A stretch of DNA of 64,000 nt from Brachypterus glaber (GCA_958510825.1 OY294047.1:4278001-4342000), one strand, 5' to 3'; shown: positions 32,565-43,704, counted from the first letter of the stretch. Made by a program: numbers and translations. The notes: generated by a model not told the origin, from the letters alone.

Positions 32565-32811
32565 TAAAGTTTTAAAGGCAGTTAGTGAGGTAGCGTGTAG
32601 TTTATTTAGAATAATAGTTTTGGTAGCTTAGCGCGTCACGAACCCAGAGTCAACTAGCGTACAAAATGGCGTTTTTCGCACCGCTTCCGGCAACTAAGCT
32701 TCCGGTCAGATCATTACGGATAACCACACTTACACCGGCCACAATTAGAGACTCACGGCCTTTGGGGCTTTCTCACTGTCGAACACGAATAACTGCTGCA
32801 ACACCATACAA
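32565..32811. other. GC-richer spacer, unassigned
   Basis: Contains GGCGTTTTTCGCACCGCTTC and a TTCCGG-rich patch. No frame or repeat recognised. Confidence 0.4.
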
Positions 32812-33529
32812 AACTAGATGAAACGTCGCAAGCACCCTGTCAAAACATCGGCACTATTGTACACTAGAGCCACCTAGTTTGCAAATTTCAAACTAGGTGT
32901 TTTGTTTGATTTTAAATTCTGTATCTTTAAAACATTATATTCTAGCAAAAAACTCTATATAACATTTTTTATAGGGCTTAAAAAGAGATTTTATTTAAAA
33001 TATAATTTTTTGAAATCGGGTTATAAATATGTGAGATATGCTAAAAAAACCTTTTACTGCTTTAAACGTCAATATCTTGAAAACAATGCGTTTTAGGGAA
33101 ACGTTGTTTATAACATTTGTTGACTAATATAAAATTATCTTTTATATAAGTGCTAAATTAACCAAATACAATAATAATTGCCTTAATTATAAACAAAAAA
33201 CGCTAAAAATAGGAGTTTTACCCTATTTTTACCCCCTTACCCCCAATCGTTTACCCCCAAAATCTAATCAGCTCTTCGGAATACGATAAGAAACAATATG
33301 CAAAAAACCGCAAGTCGTTATCTCATGTAGAAATGGAGTTAGAGAGTTTACACCCAGACAGACAAACAGAGACAGACAGACAGACGGACGCAAAACTTTT
33401 TTTTACTGATTTCGACTCGGAATAGTTTAAAACGACGAGAAATGTGAAAAAAACGTGCTCAAAGATTTTGACTTTTCGGCGAAGATTTCAATACATCGGC
33501 ACTTTTAGTAGCACTAAGTGCCGATGTAA
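32812..33529 (+). mobile_element. Helentron/HINE-like element, copy 1
   Basis: It starts AACTAGATGAAACG and has the subterminal ACATCGGCACTA near the 5' end. The 3' end has a hairpin CATCGGCAC...GTGCCGATG followed by TAA. Internally a CAGA/GACA microsatellite (33354-33390) precedes a T run. Subterminal inverted repeats, a 3' hairpin, a GTCY-type microsatellite and no TSD are hallmarks of Helentron-associated elements such as DINE-1. Copies at 43705-44368 and 45619-45984 share the same 5' start. Confidence 0.6.
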
Positions 33530-34340
33530 TTACTAAAAAAGGATACTTTATCTGTCGTAAATGTAACGGATCTGGTGGACTGGACATAGGGACAGGTCAT
33601 CAAAAGCCGACAGAGATTCGCTGCTTAACGTGCTCTTCCACGGGACTTACTACTGATTTCCCCTCTTTCTCAATTTGATGCCGTTTTAGCTTTTTTTGCA
33701 GACTTGCTTATTTGAAAAACAAAACTTGGTGCGGTTCCAAGGGGTAGGTAAATGAGGGCTACTCGGAGTGATAGTTTTGCATCAGTAAATTCTTCTTTAA
33801 CTCCTATTTTATTTTAGTTTTTTCAAAAACTTCTATCTTTTTAAATAACGTAGATATTATACCTAAAACCTAAATAACAATAATAATAATAATAATAATA
33901 ATTAAAATAATAATAATAATAAATAAACGTTTGGAACCCTTTTCCATAATAAGATACCACTTTAATAACAAGGTCAAAAAAATGAAATGTGTTTTTATAT
34001 TCTTCTAGGGGGTGCTATTTAAAAAACAAATGTTGGGGCGGTTTTAAGGGGGTGGGTGAGTTAGGGGTAGTTTTGCATATGTGTTTTTTTTGACTCCCAT
34101 TTAATTTTATTATTTTTAAATTTTTTATCTTTTTAAATAACGGAGATATATTGTTAAATTGATAAAATATTTTTTATAAATAAATGAGGAATGCGATATG
34201 CCAGATATAATAAAACATTCATGCATTTTTTAAATTAAATTTTTAACCAATAAATATTCAACATAATATTATTATTAAATAAAAATTGATAAATTTATTA
34301 TCCTGTTTTCTCTGCTTTATAAATAATTTTATATTTACAG
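33530..34340. repeat. Stretch with ATA microsatellite, otherwise unassigned
   Basis: An ATA/ATAA-repeat tract at 33876-33925 could be a LINE tail remnant. TTTTTTATTTTTTTTAAATAACG-type blocks at 33830 and 34125 suggest an internal degenerate duplication of roughly 300 bp. No gene seen. Confidence 0.4.
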
Positions 34341-34384
34341 TAGGGTGGTACTTAAAAAATATATTTTTTAAGAAGCTCCTATAA

Positions 34385-34675
34385 CACAGCCCCACAAAAA
34401 AAAAGTCTGGATCTCTAGACCAGACATGTGTATCCTTATGTATTTTTGCCCGCTGAATCCGAATCCGAGGTCAGAAAAAGCCCTACACCCCAGGAATTGG
34501 CCCCAGAGGCCGAAAATTCCCGTTTCACACCTTTCAGCGGCCATTTTCGGCCTCTGGGGCCAATTCCTGGGGTGTAGGGCTTTTTCTGACCTCGGATTCG
34601 GATTCAGCGGGCAAAAATACATAAGGATACACATGTCTGGTCTAGAGATCCGGACTTTTTTTTTGTGGGGCTGTG
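34385..34675. mobile_element. Near-perfect 291-bp hairpin element with CACAG ends and TAA duplication
   Basis: About 133 bp of each arm pair with almost no mismatch (CTGGATCTCTAG versus CCGGATCTCTAG is the main one), leaving a loop of about 25 nt. TAA flanks both sides (34382-34384, 34676-34678). The ends are CACAGCCCCACAAAAAAAAA. Arm identity marks a very recent insertion. Two overlapping 117-123-codon frames are mirror images created by the palindrome. TAA suggests PIF/Harbinger; CACAG ends with a 3-bp TSD also fit CACTA-like elements. Confidence 0.93.
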
Positions 34676-34787
34676 TAATTATTCCAAATTGTCTAAAAAT
34701 ATTGTGTTTTAGGTCTATAACAACGTTAAGCTTTGCCACATCGAGATTAAAAAATCGTGCACAAAACTGTACGTTCTAGGATTCTAT

Positions 34788-35041
34788 CAACGAACTAATA
34801 ACTCTTATCTCTAGAAAAGGCATTTCATTCGATAAAACTGACAAAAACGTCGGCAACATAACCATTCGTCTGTCTTACTCGCACAGCTTTGTTCTAACAG
34901 AGACAACAATACCAGTTACTGGTAATTGTTATTGTTCAGGCCTGAATATACCTACTATTTGTTTACAAAAAAACCGAGATGTTGGCGATACTTTATTTTA
35001 ACGGTATGCATATTCTAGAAAGAAGAGTTATTAGTTCGTTG
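34788..35041 (-). mobile_element. hAT-like 255-bp MITE, complete copy
   Basis: The ends CAACGAACTAATAACTCTTA and its inverse (..GTTATTAGTTCGTTG) are flanked by GATTCTAT / GATTATAT, an 8-bp duplication with one mismatch. It is inserted in the 34343 element in the opposite orientation to the 23504 copy. Confidence 0.92.
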
Positions 35042-35687
35042 GATTATATCAAAAAAATACAAGGAACAAAAAATATTTAAAATAAAAAATATATTTTTTT
35101 AAATAAAATTAAAACTTTTTATTCTTTTTTAATTCGAAGTAATAAAAAAATATTATTTTTTTACTCTACATATTTTTTGTTGTGTGTATTTTTTTGGCAG
35201 GATACTGTTTTGATTTTACCCCCTTAAAAATATGCTTTGTCCCCTTTTTTAGACTTAATGCGACACGTGTTATTGCTAAGCCGATCTGAAATTTGATTTA
35301 AATAAAAAAATGCCTTTTTTACAAACGAATTGTTTCATATCAAAAAATACACAAAATTTTTCATATTTTGACATTTTCTAAAATCTATGAAAAACTGTTT
35401 CTCCCAATATTTAATACCTCTAATGTACACACCATTTATAGAAAATTTGAAAAAAATTAAGGGCATCCTAAAAAAATTATTTTTAAGGACCACCCTAATG
35501 CATATTTAATATTTATTATATTTTTTCCTATACAATATATAATTCTGTTTAAATAAAATGTAAATATAATATAAAATTTATAATTTTAATAATAATTGAA
35601 TTGACAATTATACGATGATTTTTTATTAAATTATATAATATAATAATAAATTATTGAGCTATTTTTTATACATATGAATATTTAAAT

Positions 35688-36367
35688 CAACGAACTACAC
35701 GGAAAAAAAAATTATAGCTAGGAGCGCTATAACACACATACCAAGCAAATTATAATCGCTTATTATATAAATACAAGGCTTTCTCTTACAATTATGGCAG
35801 TCAGTGTAAAAATTTATATGAAATACTTTAATTGTTTAGTCAATAATAAAATATAACAAATAGTATGGCATTTATAGCTTAAATAGATTTAATTATTGTC
35901 CGTGCTAATAATTTTTATAATATAATAAAATTTCTGTAAATTTATAATAGTACCTGTAATAAATATAATCGTGTCTGTAATATATATAATCGTTTCCAAT
36001 TTATTTTTAACATTATTAGTTATTGTGTCCCTTATAATCTATAGCTTAAATCACTATAATTTGCCACTGTTACCAAATATCTTATAATGTATAGCGCAGA
36101 GCCCACTAATTTCTTTCCGTGTAATAACTCTTTCTTCTAGAATACGCATACCGTTAAAATAAAGTATCGCCAACATCTCGGTTTGTTTGTAAACTAATAG
36201 TATTTATATTCAGGCCTGAACAATAACAGTTACCAGTAACTGGTATTGTTGTCTCTGTTAAAACAAAGATGTGCGAGTAAGACAGACGAATGTTTATGTT
36301 GCCTACATTTTTGTCAGTTTTAATGAATGACATGGCTATTCTAGAGAGAAGAGTTATTAGTTCGTTG
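35688..36367 (+). mobile_element. hAT-like 255-bp MITE split by a younger MITE
   Basis: ATTTAAAT is duplicated exactly on both sides (35680-35687, 36368-36375). After CAACGAACTA the sequence is interrupted by the 424-bp MITE (35698-36121) and its TA duplication, then resumes with ATAACTCTTTCTTCTAG. The remaining length is 254 bp, like the other copies. This copy defines the element ends best. Confidence 0.95.
35698..36121 (+). mobile_element. Complete 424-bp MITE nested in the hAT-like MITE
   Basis: Identical length and ends to 4592-5015 (CACGGAAA / TTTCCGTG), flanked by TA at 35696-35697 and 36122-36123. Comparing the interrupted host MITE with its uninterrupted copies proves that TA is the duplicated target. 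Confidence 0.97.
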
Positions 36368-36387
36368 ATTTAAATACTGAATTAAAA

Positions 36388-36478
36388 AATAACAAGCCGT
36401 GAAGATATGTAATGCTACATATTCCATTACTATTATTAATCACATTAAATGGTATATTGCATTTTCCCAAATACTTAA
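36388..36478 (+). repeat. Dispersed repeat, copy 2 (inverse of 11290-11390)
   Basis: AACAAGCCGTGAAGATATGT then AATGCTACATATTCCATTA and GGTATATTGCATTTTCCCAA. It is followed within ten bases by the SINE at 36487, which may have inserted at its edge. Confidence 0.75.
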
Positions 36479-36486
36479 CCCTACAA

Positions 36487-36793
36487 TGGGAGGATTGGTG
36501 TAGTGGTCCACCGCGTCTGTACATGACAAGTCTACTACGACTAGCGTGAGTTCAATTCTCACTGGCGCCGATTTGCTATTTACAGTTAATTAATAATTGA
36601 AATTTGGCGAATGCATAAGTGAAGCGGACACTACTTATAAAAACTGGTCAGAACGTCAGTATAAGCCGGTGGTTCCCTCTACTACTAGCCCACACAAGTC
36701 CTGGACTTAGGGGATGCTTAATTAAGTAGAATAGTACGAGGTTAAACAAACAAACAAACAAACAAACAAAAAAACAAACAAACAAACAAAAAA
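36487..36793 (+). mobile_element. tRNA-derived SINE, copy 2
   Basis: The head TGGGAGGATTGGTGTAGTGG has an A-box-like TTGGTGTAGTGG and the B box GTTCAATTCTC (36550-36560). From AGTATAAGCCGGTGGTTCCC to ATAGTACGAGGTTAA it is nearly identical to the copy at 15509. The tail is an AAAC repeat (36743-36793). A minus-strand frame across the tail is an artefact. Confidence 0.92.
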
Positions 36794-38715
36794 TGCATAT
36801 TGTAGCACACAAGCTACATAAAATTAAATCGTTCATATTTGATATAATAAAACTGATTCATAATTTTCATGTTTTAAGCCATAATTTTAAGATATATCGA
36901 ATATATCTATAGAAAATATTCCTAAAATTTTCATAAAAATACCTTGAATTTTATCGTTATCTTGAAAAATATTTTTGCGGTAAGTATCAAGGAGTCAAGA
37001 ATTAGTGAACACTAATAAGTTGTTAAACAAATATTTTAATTCATTAAAAATATGACATTAAAATTACCTTAATTTTGTATTTTAGTTGATATTTTGTTAT
37101 AATATTACATGATCAAGCTTTTTATATCAAAGAACTAGAAAAGCGGTATATTTTCGTTTTTCTGTGGTATATTCGTAGCGAAAATATCTAGTCGTTATGT
37201 TTATACTTTATTTTTTATTGGTTGAAACCGATATTATTATAATTGAAAAAAATAGTCTGTAAAAGATCCAAAGTCCAAACCAAACTTAAAATTCTCCTGT
37301 CAGTCATTTGACAATTAACCTTACGTTTTACGAATTGTCTGTTTAAAATAATTTATTCTTATTTATTTTGAGGAATAATAATGCTTATTTTTTTTTTAAT
37401 TATGCTTATCGGCAACACCATGGAGCGCCACTCATTTGCGACTTGGCAACAGCGGAAAAAGTCGCCTAGTTTTAAAATTAGACAGTTTTATTTGTTATTG
37501 TATATACTTGTTGTAGAATTAATTTGTAAAAAATATCCAAAATAAAAATAAAATGCAAGTACATATACGCAAATCATACAAATATTATACTAGTGAATAA
37601 TAATTATTAAATAAATTACATAAAGTTCCGCATTCTCGCGCTTATGTGCAACGTACAACAATGATTGTGATAATAATATTTTATAATTTAGCAGGCAATG
37701 AATAGCGTGAAACTTTTTCCGATGATGGTTTTCATCCTGCATTATGCCAACTTAAATACATGTACTTGTATGTGTTTTATATAAGTAATTATTTTAAACA
37801 TGCGAGCATTTATGCAATAAAGAAAAATTAATTAATATGGGATATTCTTAACATGGAGAGACATTTGCATTTAATGCCTAATCATAGATAGGCAACTAAG
37901 ATTAAAGACTTCTTCTTCTTCTCATTCTTTTTCTTCTTCTTCTTCTTCAAAGAATCGTGGCCTTTTCATTTGGAATTAGGCCAGCTCGATACAAATATGT
38001 ATTTGTACCCTATTTTTTCTTTCTGTAATCTAGGAATTCGGGTCACAACGAAGTGGTCTGGGTATTCCCATCCCCGAGGTCCAAATTTCTGGATTATATT
38101 GTTTGTTTTTCTATCTTGACTCGCAAAAAACTTCTCACTATGTAATGATCTTTGCGCAAACACTAACTTGTTGTCTTGAAACTTAACAAAAACTTATCTT
38201 CCACGTTGTACGTTTCAAATTAAATTCATCAACATTTTTTGCGGTATTCAGTGTTTATGTTACCAATTTAAGGTTTTGTTTTACTCTAGGCTTTTGTGTG
38301 CATATTATACTTCTAGTCATTTCTTAAAAAAAAACTTTATTAGCATTGTGTACTAATATTACGTAAAAGTCTGTGATAAAAATGTGAAAGCACTGTGTTG
38401 CGACTAATGCAACAAACGCTCACTTAAAAACTAAATTACTTAAGCTAAACGTTAACATGTCGGCTTCATTGGATGAAGACGGCGAACTGGATTAAAGAGT
38501 TAGGGCAAAAGTAGTGGAGCTAGTAACTTGTTGCTGTTGTAAGTTATGTCGTTCGACGTATTTGGGGTTTGGACTTTATTAAAAGGGCATGAGAGTTGAT
38601 CCTGACAAAGTAGAGGCAATTTTATGACTTACCGTTTCCAAAAAGCAAGGCCTTTTCCAGTAATTTAGGAATGGATTCGTAGTATTAAAGGTTCTTCCCA
38701 AGTTTGGACTTTTAC
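36794..38715. other. Stretch without recognised gene
   Basis: AT-rich. A CTT microsatellite lies at 37909-37948. Minus-strand 38163-37966 reads FGPRGWEYPDHFVVTRIPR within a 65-codon frame of better-than-background composition; I do not recognise it and it has no clear neighbours. Confidence 0.4.
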
Positions 38716-39216
38716 AGGTATTTAAAATAGTGTCCGAAATTTTAAGGGATAATTCTACAATATAAAATATGACAAAAAAAACTTATAAACATACTGTTTA
38801 TCAGTTTTTTGTCCTAAACTTTTTTCTGTGTAACTTTTTTACAATTTTATTTTTGAAATATGATTCCCCAGATCAAAATACATAAAAAAGATACTCTTGT
38901 TGTAATACTGTAGGATTAATCCTTTTCGAGAAAAATTAATTTGAAGGTAATTTCACGGTTCGAGGACCAAAAATTATATACTAAAATGTTGAAAACCAAA
39001 ATTTCAATTATGCGGGGTTATTCTATATCAAAAACTAAGAAAAAAAATCTATACAATGTATAGAAGCAATATACAATGTAGAGTAGCTTTAAAAATGGTG
39101 CATTTTTGTATTTTTGGAAGTTTGGACTTTTTTTTTCTTATTTTTTGATTTTTAACATTGAAGTTTCGCTTTTCAACATTTTAGTATTTAATTTTTCGTC
39201 CTCGAACCGTAAAATA
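38716..39216 (+). mobile_element. Diverged single-arm relative of the giant palindrome core
   Basis: It matches the 17106-17900 arm in order: ATTTAAAATAGTGTCCGAAA, TATCAGTTTTTTGTCC, ACTCTTGTTGTAATACTGTA, GGTTCGAGGAC, CAACATTTTAGTATTTAATT. About 0.2 kb found in the other copies is deleted near 38800, and the second arm is only partly represented after 39170. More diverged than the arms of the palindrome are from each other. Confidence 0.8.
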
Positions 39217-39698
39217 TGATAATAAGGGAAATAGCAATATTTTGCAAACTGTGATCATTTTTAAAAATTTATTAATCTTTTCAAATTTTGTTTTGTCCTC
39301 AAATACTAGAAAACCTACATAAAAGAATTCCAATAAGACCTATATGATTTTAGAAGAAGAAACGACAAAAACGGTTCCTTTTTACAATTAAAAAATAAAA
39401 AATCATTTATATTTTTTTCTTCTAAATATCCCATATACAATAAACGCTTTTAATATTTTACATAATTTCATTTCGTTTTATTACTGCTTCTTGCTTCGAG
39501 CAGACTAGGAACTTTATTGTTTAATTATGTTTTTAATTATTATTTTAAAAGTTATGTAAAATAATTGGAGCATCAAACAACCATATTAGTATAATCATAG
39601 AGGTAGGATTAAAATCATTTCCATTTTACAATAAAAACTAGTTCTTTTTAGTCAGATTAATATTTTTAACTTAAATACATTAATATAATAATAATAAT
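39217..39698. other. Stretch without recognised feature
   Basis: Ordinary AT-rich sequence with an ATA microsatellite just before the next element. Confidence 0.5.
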
Positions 39699-39699
39699 A

Positions 39700-40064
39700 A
39701 CTGCCGCACATTAAATTCCGGACACCTAAAAAATTGCCATTTTTTAAATTCAAATATTTCGAAAACTAATTAATGGATTTGACTGATTCTTTTTTTGTTT
39801 TAAAGCTTAAACATTCTCTACTTTTGTTTGTATTAAGAATGATTAAAAAAAGTATTTTATAGAAGATGGGGCAAAAAACATAGTTGTACATTATTTGTTG
39901 CTGTTAATACAAAAGTACTTTTTTTAACCATCCTAAATAAAAACAAAAGTAGAGAATTTTTAAGCTTTAAAACAAAAAAAGAATCAGTCAACTACATTAA
40001 TTAGTTTTCGAAATATTTGAATTTAAAAAATTTTTTAGATGTCCGGGATTTAATGTGCGGCAGT
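39700..40064. mobile_element. 365-bp foldback with CTGCCGCACATTAAA ends
   Basis: The arms of about 150 bp pair ACTGCCGCACATTAAATTCC with the mirrored GGGATTTAATGTGCGGCAGT, then TTTCGAAAACTAATTAATG with ATTAATTAGTTTTCGAAA. TA is found at or one base from each end, so Tc1/mariner-type insertion is likely. Confidence 0.78.
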
Positions 40065-40092
40065 GTAGATAATATTTTTTAAATTTTAATTA

Positions 40093-40324
40093 ATAACACA
40101 GCCACACAAAAAAGTCAAATAACCTTTTCGAAACTATTGTATTCCAATGTATTTTGAGGTGCTGAATCCGAATTAGATGGTAAAATAACGCCTCAAACGA
40201 TTAGTGTTCGAGATAACCTCGAAAAACGTTTAACGTATAATATACTCGTTTTACTCGAAAATAACGCCTTACTCGAAAATAACGTTTTTTGAGATCTCCA
40301 AAACTAATCGGATGAGGTACAGTT
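40093..40324 (+). mobile_element. Half of a CACAG-ended element
   Basis: TAA precedes CACAGCCACACAAAAAAGTC. The segment ATTCCAATGTATTTTGAGGT followed by GCTGAATCCGAATTAGATGG matches the left arms at 34385 and 53395. It is interrupted at 40324 by the 782-bp element. Confidence 0.65.
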
Positions 40325-41106
40325 CCCAGGTAGCAAGGGATGTTATATTACAAGAAATTAACATCACCTTTGGGTGTATTTTTAAACTAAATCATAACAT
40401 CACATAATATTGAAAAATAACATGTATTTAACATCACATTTGCAACGTAACACGTGAGACGTGACAATCATGTTATTTAATAACAAATATTTAGCAACGC
40501 TGTGAATATATCTCATATCACATATTAACGTAGCTTTCACGTGAATGTCATGTTATTTTGCTTCTCACCGACGTTCGAAGCAAAAAAATCGATATAAGAT
40601 GATGTTGATAGAGTAAATTATTATAAGGAAATTGTATACACATTATACGATTTCCAATGGATAGGGGGCTCTGCCGGGCTTCTCAAGACTATGGACACGG
40701 ATTAAAGGAATATATTCTCCGCTTAATCTGCAATTTCGTATTTAGAATCTATCTGTTTCAATCTGTGATTGTTTCAATTACTGATTGATTTTAAATCCGA
40801 TTTTTTTTATAGGGTTATAGCGTTTTTAATGGTTTTAATTTAGAAAAAGCTAATATCCTAGAATATTATTTAAATATTAAAGTACCAGTAACGGCATCCA
40901 TAAGATATTAGATATAACAGGAATGTATAACATTATGATGTCACAAACACGTTATTTTCGGGATGTCATTGTGTGATGTTATTAGGGGCGGACTTAGGAC
41001 ATCCCCACCATGCTACATTCTTGTTAAATGAGACTACAATCTTAACATCACATGTCACATATTAACGTGACTTTCACGTGAATGTCATGTTATTTTGCTA
41101 CCTGGG
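40325..41106. mobile_element. 782-bp CCCAGGTAGCAA element, copy 2
   Basis: Nearly identical to 31266-32042 along its whole length, with the same ends. TT is duplicated (40323-40324, 41107-41108), whereas copy 1 duplicated CA, so the target is two bases long but not TA-specific. High identity between the copies suggests recent activity. Confidence 0.92.
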
Positions 41107-41108
41107 TT

Positions 41109-41611
41109 GGACCCACAAAAAATGCAAGTTTTAAATATGCCAAAATGTCAATTTTATTAATTATTTTATAGTTTAAGTAATATTTTAATAAAGAGGTTAG
41201 AATAATTTGACATATTGTCAGTTTTTCTTTAAGTTTATTAGTAGTCTCTCATAAGTTATTACAGATAATGCGTGAATGTGAATAATGTTAAATAAGAGTA
41301 ACTGCTGTTATATGAAGCTGGAAGAAATAGAAAACTAGAAAATATAAAGGTTCTTGATCTGTAGCAAGAAGTCTCTCCAAGATGGTTATTTTTATGTTAA
41401 TATTCCTTCTTTTTTACAAAATTAATGGAAAGCCACACAATATGCATTTAATGTTAAAAAAGAATCGAAACTTGCTCTCCTGATAAATTACGTTTTTGTG
41501 ACATGGTGTCGTTTACCTCCGGGGTCCAGATATACCTAATAAATAATAAACTGCTAAAACATTTAGAATATTTAATCATATAAAACATTTAAACACAATA
41601 TTTAGTAAATC
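41109..41611. other. Stretch without recognised feature
   Basis: AT-rich. No supported frame or repeat. Confidence 0.5.
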
Positions 41612-41990
41612 TTATGGGAAATAAAACTTTGAACTCCTTAGTAATGAAATATATAATTTATGAAAATTATGATTTTCGTTTAAAAAAGGTTTTTTTTGCT
41701 GCATAAAAATTTCCAATCTTGGAATTATCGATGCGGCGGCAGGCGGTGGTTGGGACCCAGCAAAATTTTTATCGTTTATAGCCGGAACCGCGTCTCGTAA
41801 AGGGTCTTCTCTTAAATAATTAAGTAAATTTTCACTTCCTTCTTCCCGAGCCTGCACGAATTTTAACTGTTTCCTTATGTATCCATTTTTTCTTCAATCT
41901 TGACAAAACTCTCCGAATCATTAAACTTTGCCAAGTCTACTTGCTCACATCCTGCTTCCAATAAGCTTGAGCTTTCTTAATCATTTAATT
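41612..41990 (-). pseudogene. Unrecognised coding-like remnant, frameshifted
   Basis: Upstream part (about 41974-41880): LLEAGCEQVDLAKFNDSESF then VKIEEKMDT and a stop. After a frame change (41857-41612): QAREEGSENLLNYLREDPLR, DAVPAINDKNFAGSQPPPAA, ASIIPRLEIF. The acidic, low-complexity start and proline-alanine linker look like the N-terminal part of a real protein, possibly transposon-encoded. No conserved domain is visible. GC content is well above background. Confidence 0.35.
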
Positions 41991-42228
41991 GATGCATTTC
42001 TAATTATGTACTTAATTTAATTAAATCCTTTATTGATTATGTACTTTATAATAATTATAAATAATTTTGACAAACATTGTCAACAGTGACAACTGCATTG
42101 TTTGTAAACAATTATTCAATTTACACAACTATATTTTCTATCTTGTTTTTTTTTTCGGATCCAACTGTACTATCGCAACACTTTATGAGGAAGTAAAAAT
42201 TTAAAACAACTGCGTTTTAATAGTTATT

Positions 42229-42359
42229 TATAATACAAGGGCGAAAAGTTAAGTTTTTAGATTGAGTAGGTTTTTAGAAGCCGAGGGCCGGCCTATAGGG
42301 CCGGCCCGAGGGTAATAAACCTACGAAATCGAAATTTAACTTTTTGCCCGTGTATTATA
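42229..42359. repeat. Hairpin module with GGGCCGGCC centre
   Basis: TAATACAAGGGCGAAAAGTT pairs with AACTTTTTGCCCGTGTATTA. The centre GGGCCGGCCTATAGGGCCGG then CCC is itself an inverted repeat. It runs into AATATTTTTTATTCGATTG, the terminus of the element at 42361. Confidence 0.85.
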
Positions 42360-42678
42360 CAATATTTTTTATTCGATTGTTACTAATTATAATAAATTAT
42401 TAAAATATACTTAATTTTAAATTGCAAAAATATTTCTTTTTCCTGCCTTATTACTTATCTAGTTTTCCATGACAAATTGCTATCCAATCAAATCGCTAAA
42501 AAAACATTTGAATCTTTTCTTTTGTGTACTTTTTCATTTTAAAACTAAAAAAGCTATAGCTTGGTGATTAAATTTTGTTAAAATGTGTCTGTTATGAAAA
42601 TAATAATACTTTCAAAACTGTTCTATGAATATTATAAATATTGAAATTGATTTTAGAATTGAAATTTTGTGTTTTTAA

Positions 42679-42813
42679 GGTCCACTTGCACCAACTTTTG
42701 ATCTGGGATTATCTCGACTAAACCGAGTTTAAATTAAAAATGCTGCGTTCCGATTGGTTGACCATCAATTTAATCCAAGTTTAAAGTTAAACCATCGTTG
42801 GTGCAAGTGGCTA
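42679..42813 (+). mobile_element. PIF/Harbinger-like 135-bp MITE, copy 2
   Basis: The ends GGTCCACTTGCACCAACTTT and ..GGTGCAAGTGGCTA are flanked by TAA (42676-42678, 42814-42816). It has the same length as the copy at 26637 and about 85-90 percent identity by eye. Confidence 0.92.
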
Positions 42814-43037
42814 TAAGTTATTTTAATGAATGAATACAGATTAAGCAGTTAACATATATTTTGAGGTTATGTTATAATTTTTATTTTGTATGTAATGATT
42901 ATAATAACTATATCTGGTCAAAAATAACAGTTAGTTTAAGACTAAAAGTGACTAAAAGGTCATATTTCTTTATAAATATTACAGTAAAGGTAAAGAATCT
43001 TCTTTTAAAAAGCTTAAAAATAACAAGTTTTAGTTAG

Positions 43038-43090
43038 CGGGCGAAAAAAACTTTTTGGCCCTAGGGCCACAAAGTAAAACTTTTCGCCCG
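43038..43090. repeat. Short hairpin module
   Basis: GGGCGAAAAAAACTTTTTGG pairs with CACAAAGTAAAACTTTTCGCCC around CCCTAGGG. The GGGCGAAAAGTT arm is shared with the hairpin at 42229, so the two mark opposite ends of the 42361 element. Confidence 0.8.
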
Positions 43091-43139
43091 TAAAACATGA
43101 ACAAAAAGTGCCGTTTTTAGAATCAATCGAATAAAAATA

Positions 43140-43704
43140 AAATTAAAAATTATTATGTTAAATAATGCTTTAATTTAACACTAAATAACCTGACCATGAA
43201 CTTGAAAAATAAATTATGTTTTCTTAATAACGCATTATAAAAAAAATCAGTTTGTGTATTTTCTTTGTTTATTCTTTCTTTCCGACAAATAAGAGTTAAT
43301 TTTTTATTTCCCGTCAAAACTCAAGAATTCGGTTTGTTCCATATGTTTTTAAGATTTAATCGCGTAAACGTTGTAAAGTAAAAAACAAAAGAATATTGTC
43401 ATGGTTCTTTAGACTTAGTGCCCCAGGTACAATTGCACATGCTTGTAAGGTAGGGACACTAGATATGGGCCATGTAATTTTCTTGGTCAAAACCACTTTT
43501 GGACAATTTATTGTTAAATTTGTTTTTACTTAAGATATTTTTTTGTTATTTTTTTGATAACATTTTGGAAATACCGTTGTTGGAACCGTGAGCTTTTTAC
43601 ATTCTTATAACTAAACTAAAAAGTAGCAATTCTAGAATAGTGGTTGTATGTAAATTTTTATTAGAATTATTTTTTTTATCCAGTGGTAGATCTTATTTAA
43701 AATA
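43140..43704. other. Stretch without recognised feature
   Basis: AT-rich. No supported frame or repeat. Confidence 0.5.

Larger units (their letters stand above)
34343..35495. mobile_element. TA-flanked GGGTGGT(C/A)CTTAAAAA element carrying two nested MITEs
   Basis: The ends GGGTGGTACTTAAAAAATAT and its diverged inverse (TTTTTAAGGACCACCC) are flanked by TA (34341-34342, 35496-35497). Two later insertions sit inside: 34385-34675 and 34788-35041. Without them and their duplicated targets the element is about 0.6 kb. It is of Tc1/mariner type by TSD; no transposase is left. Confidence 0.8.
42361..43139. mobile_element. Element with ATTTTTTATTCGATTG ends
   Basis: AATATTTTTTATTCGATTG at the left is mirrored by CAATCGAATAAAAATA at 43124-43139. 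It contains the Harbinger-like MITE at 42679-42813 and, near its right end, a second hairpin (43038-43090). The ends resemble the TATTTTTTCTACGACTGC class. Confidence 0.55.

Noticed and set aside
34368..34779. Two overlapping 117-123-codon open frames on opposite strands
   Set aside because: They are mirror-image translations of a near-perfect hairpin MITE and read the same arm twice.
36648..36836. Cysteine/phenylalanine/leucine-rich frame
   Set aside because: It translates the AAAC tail of a SINE on the opposite strand.
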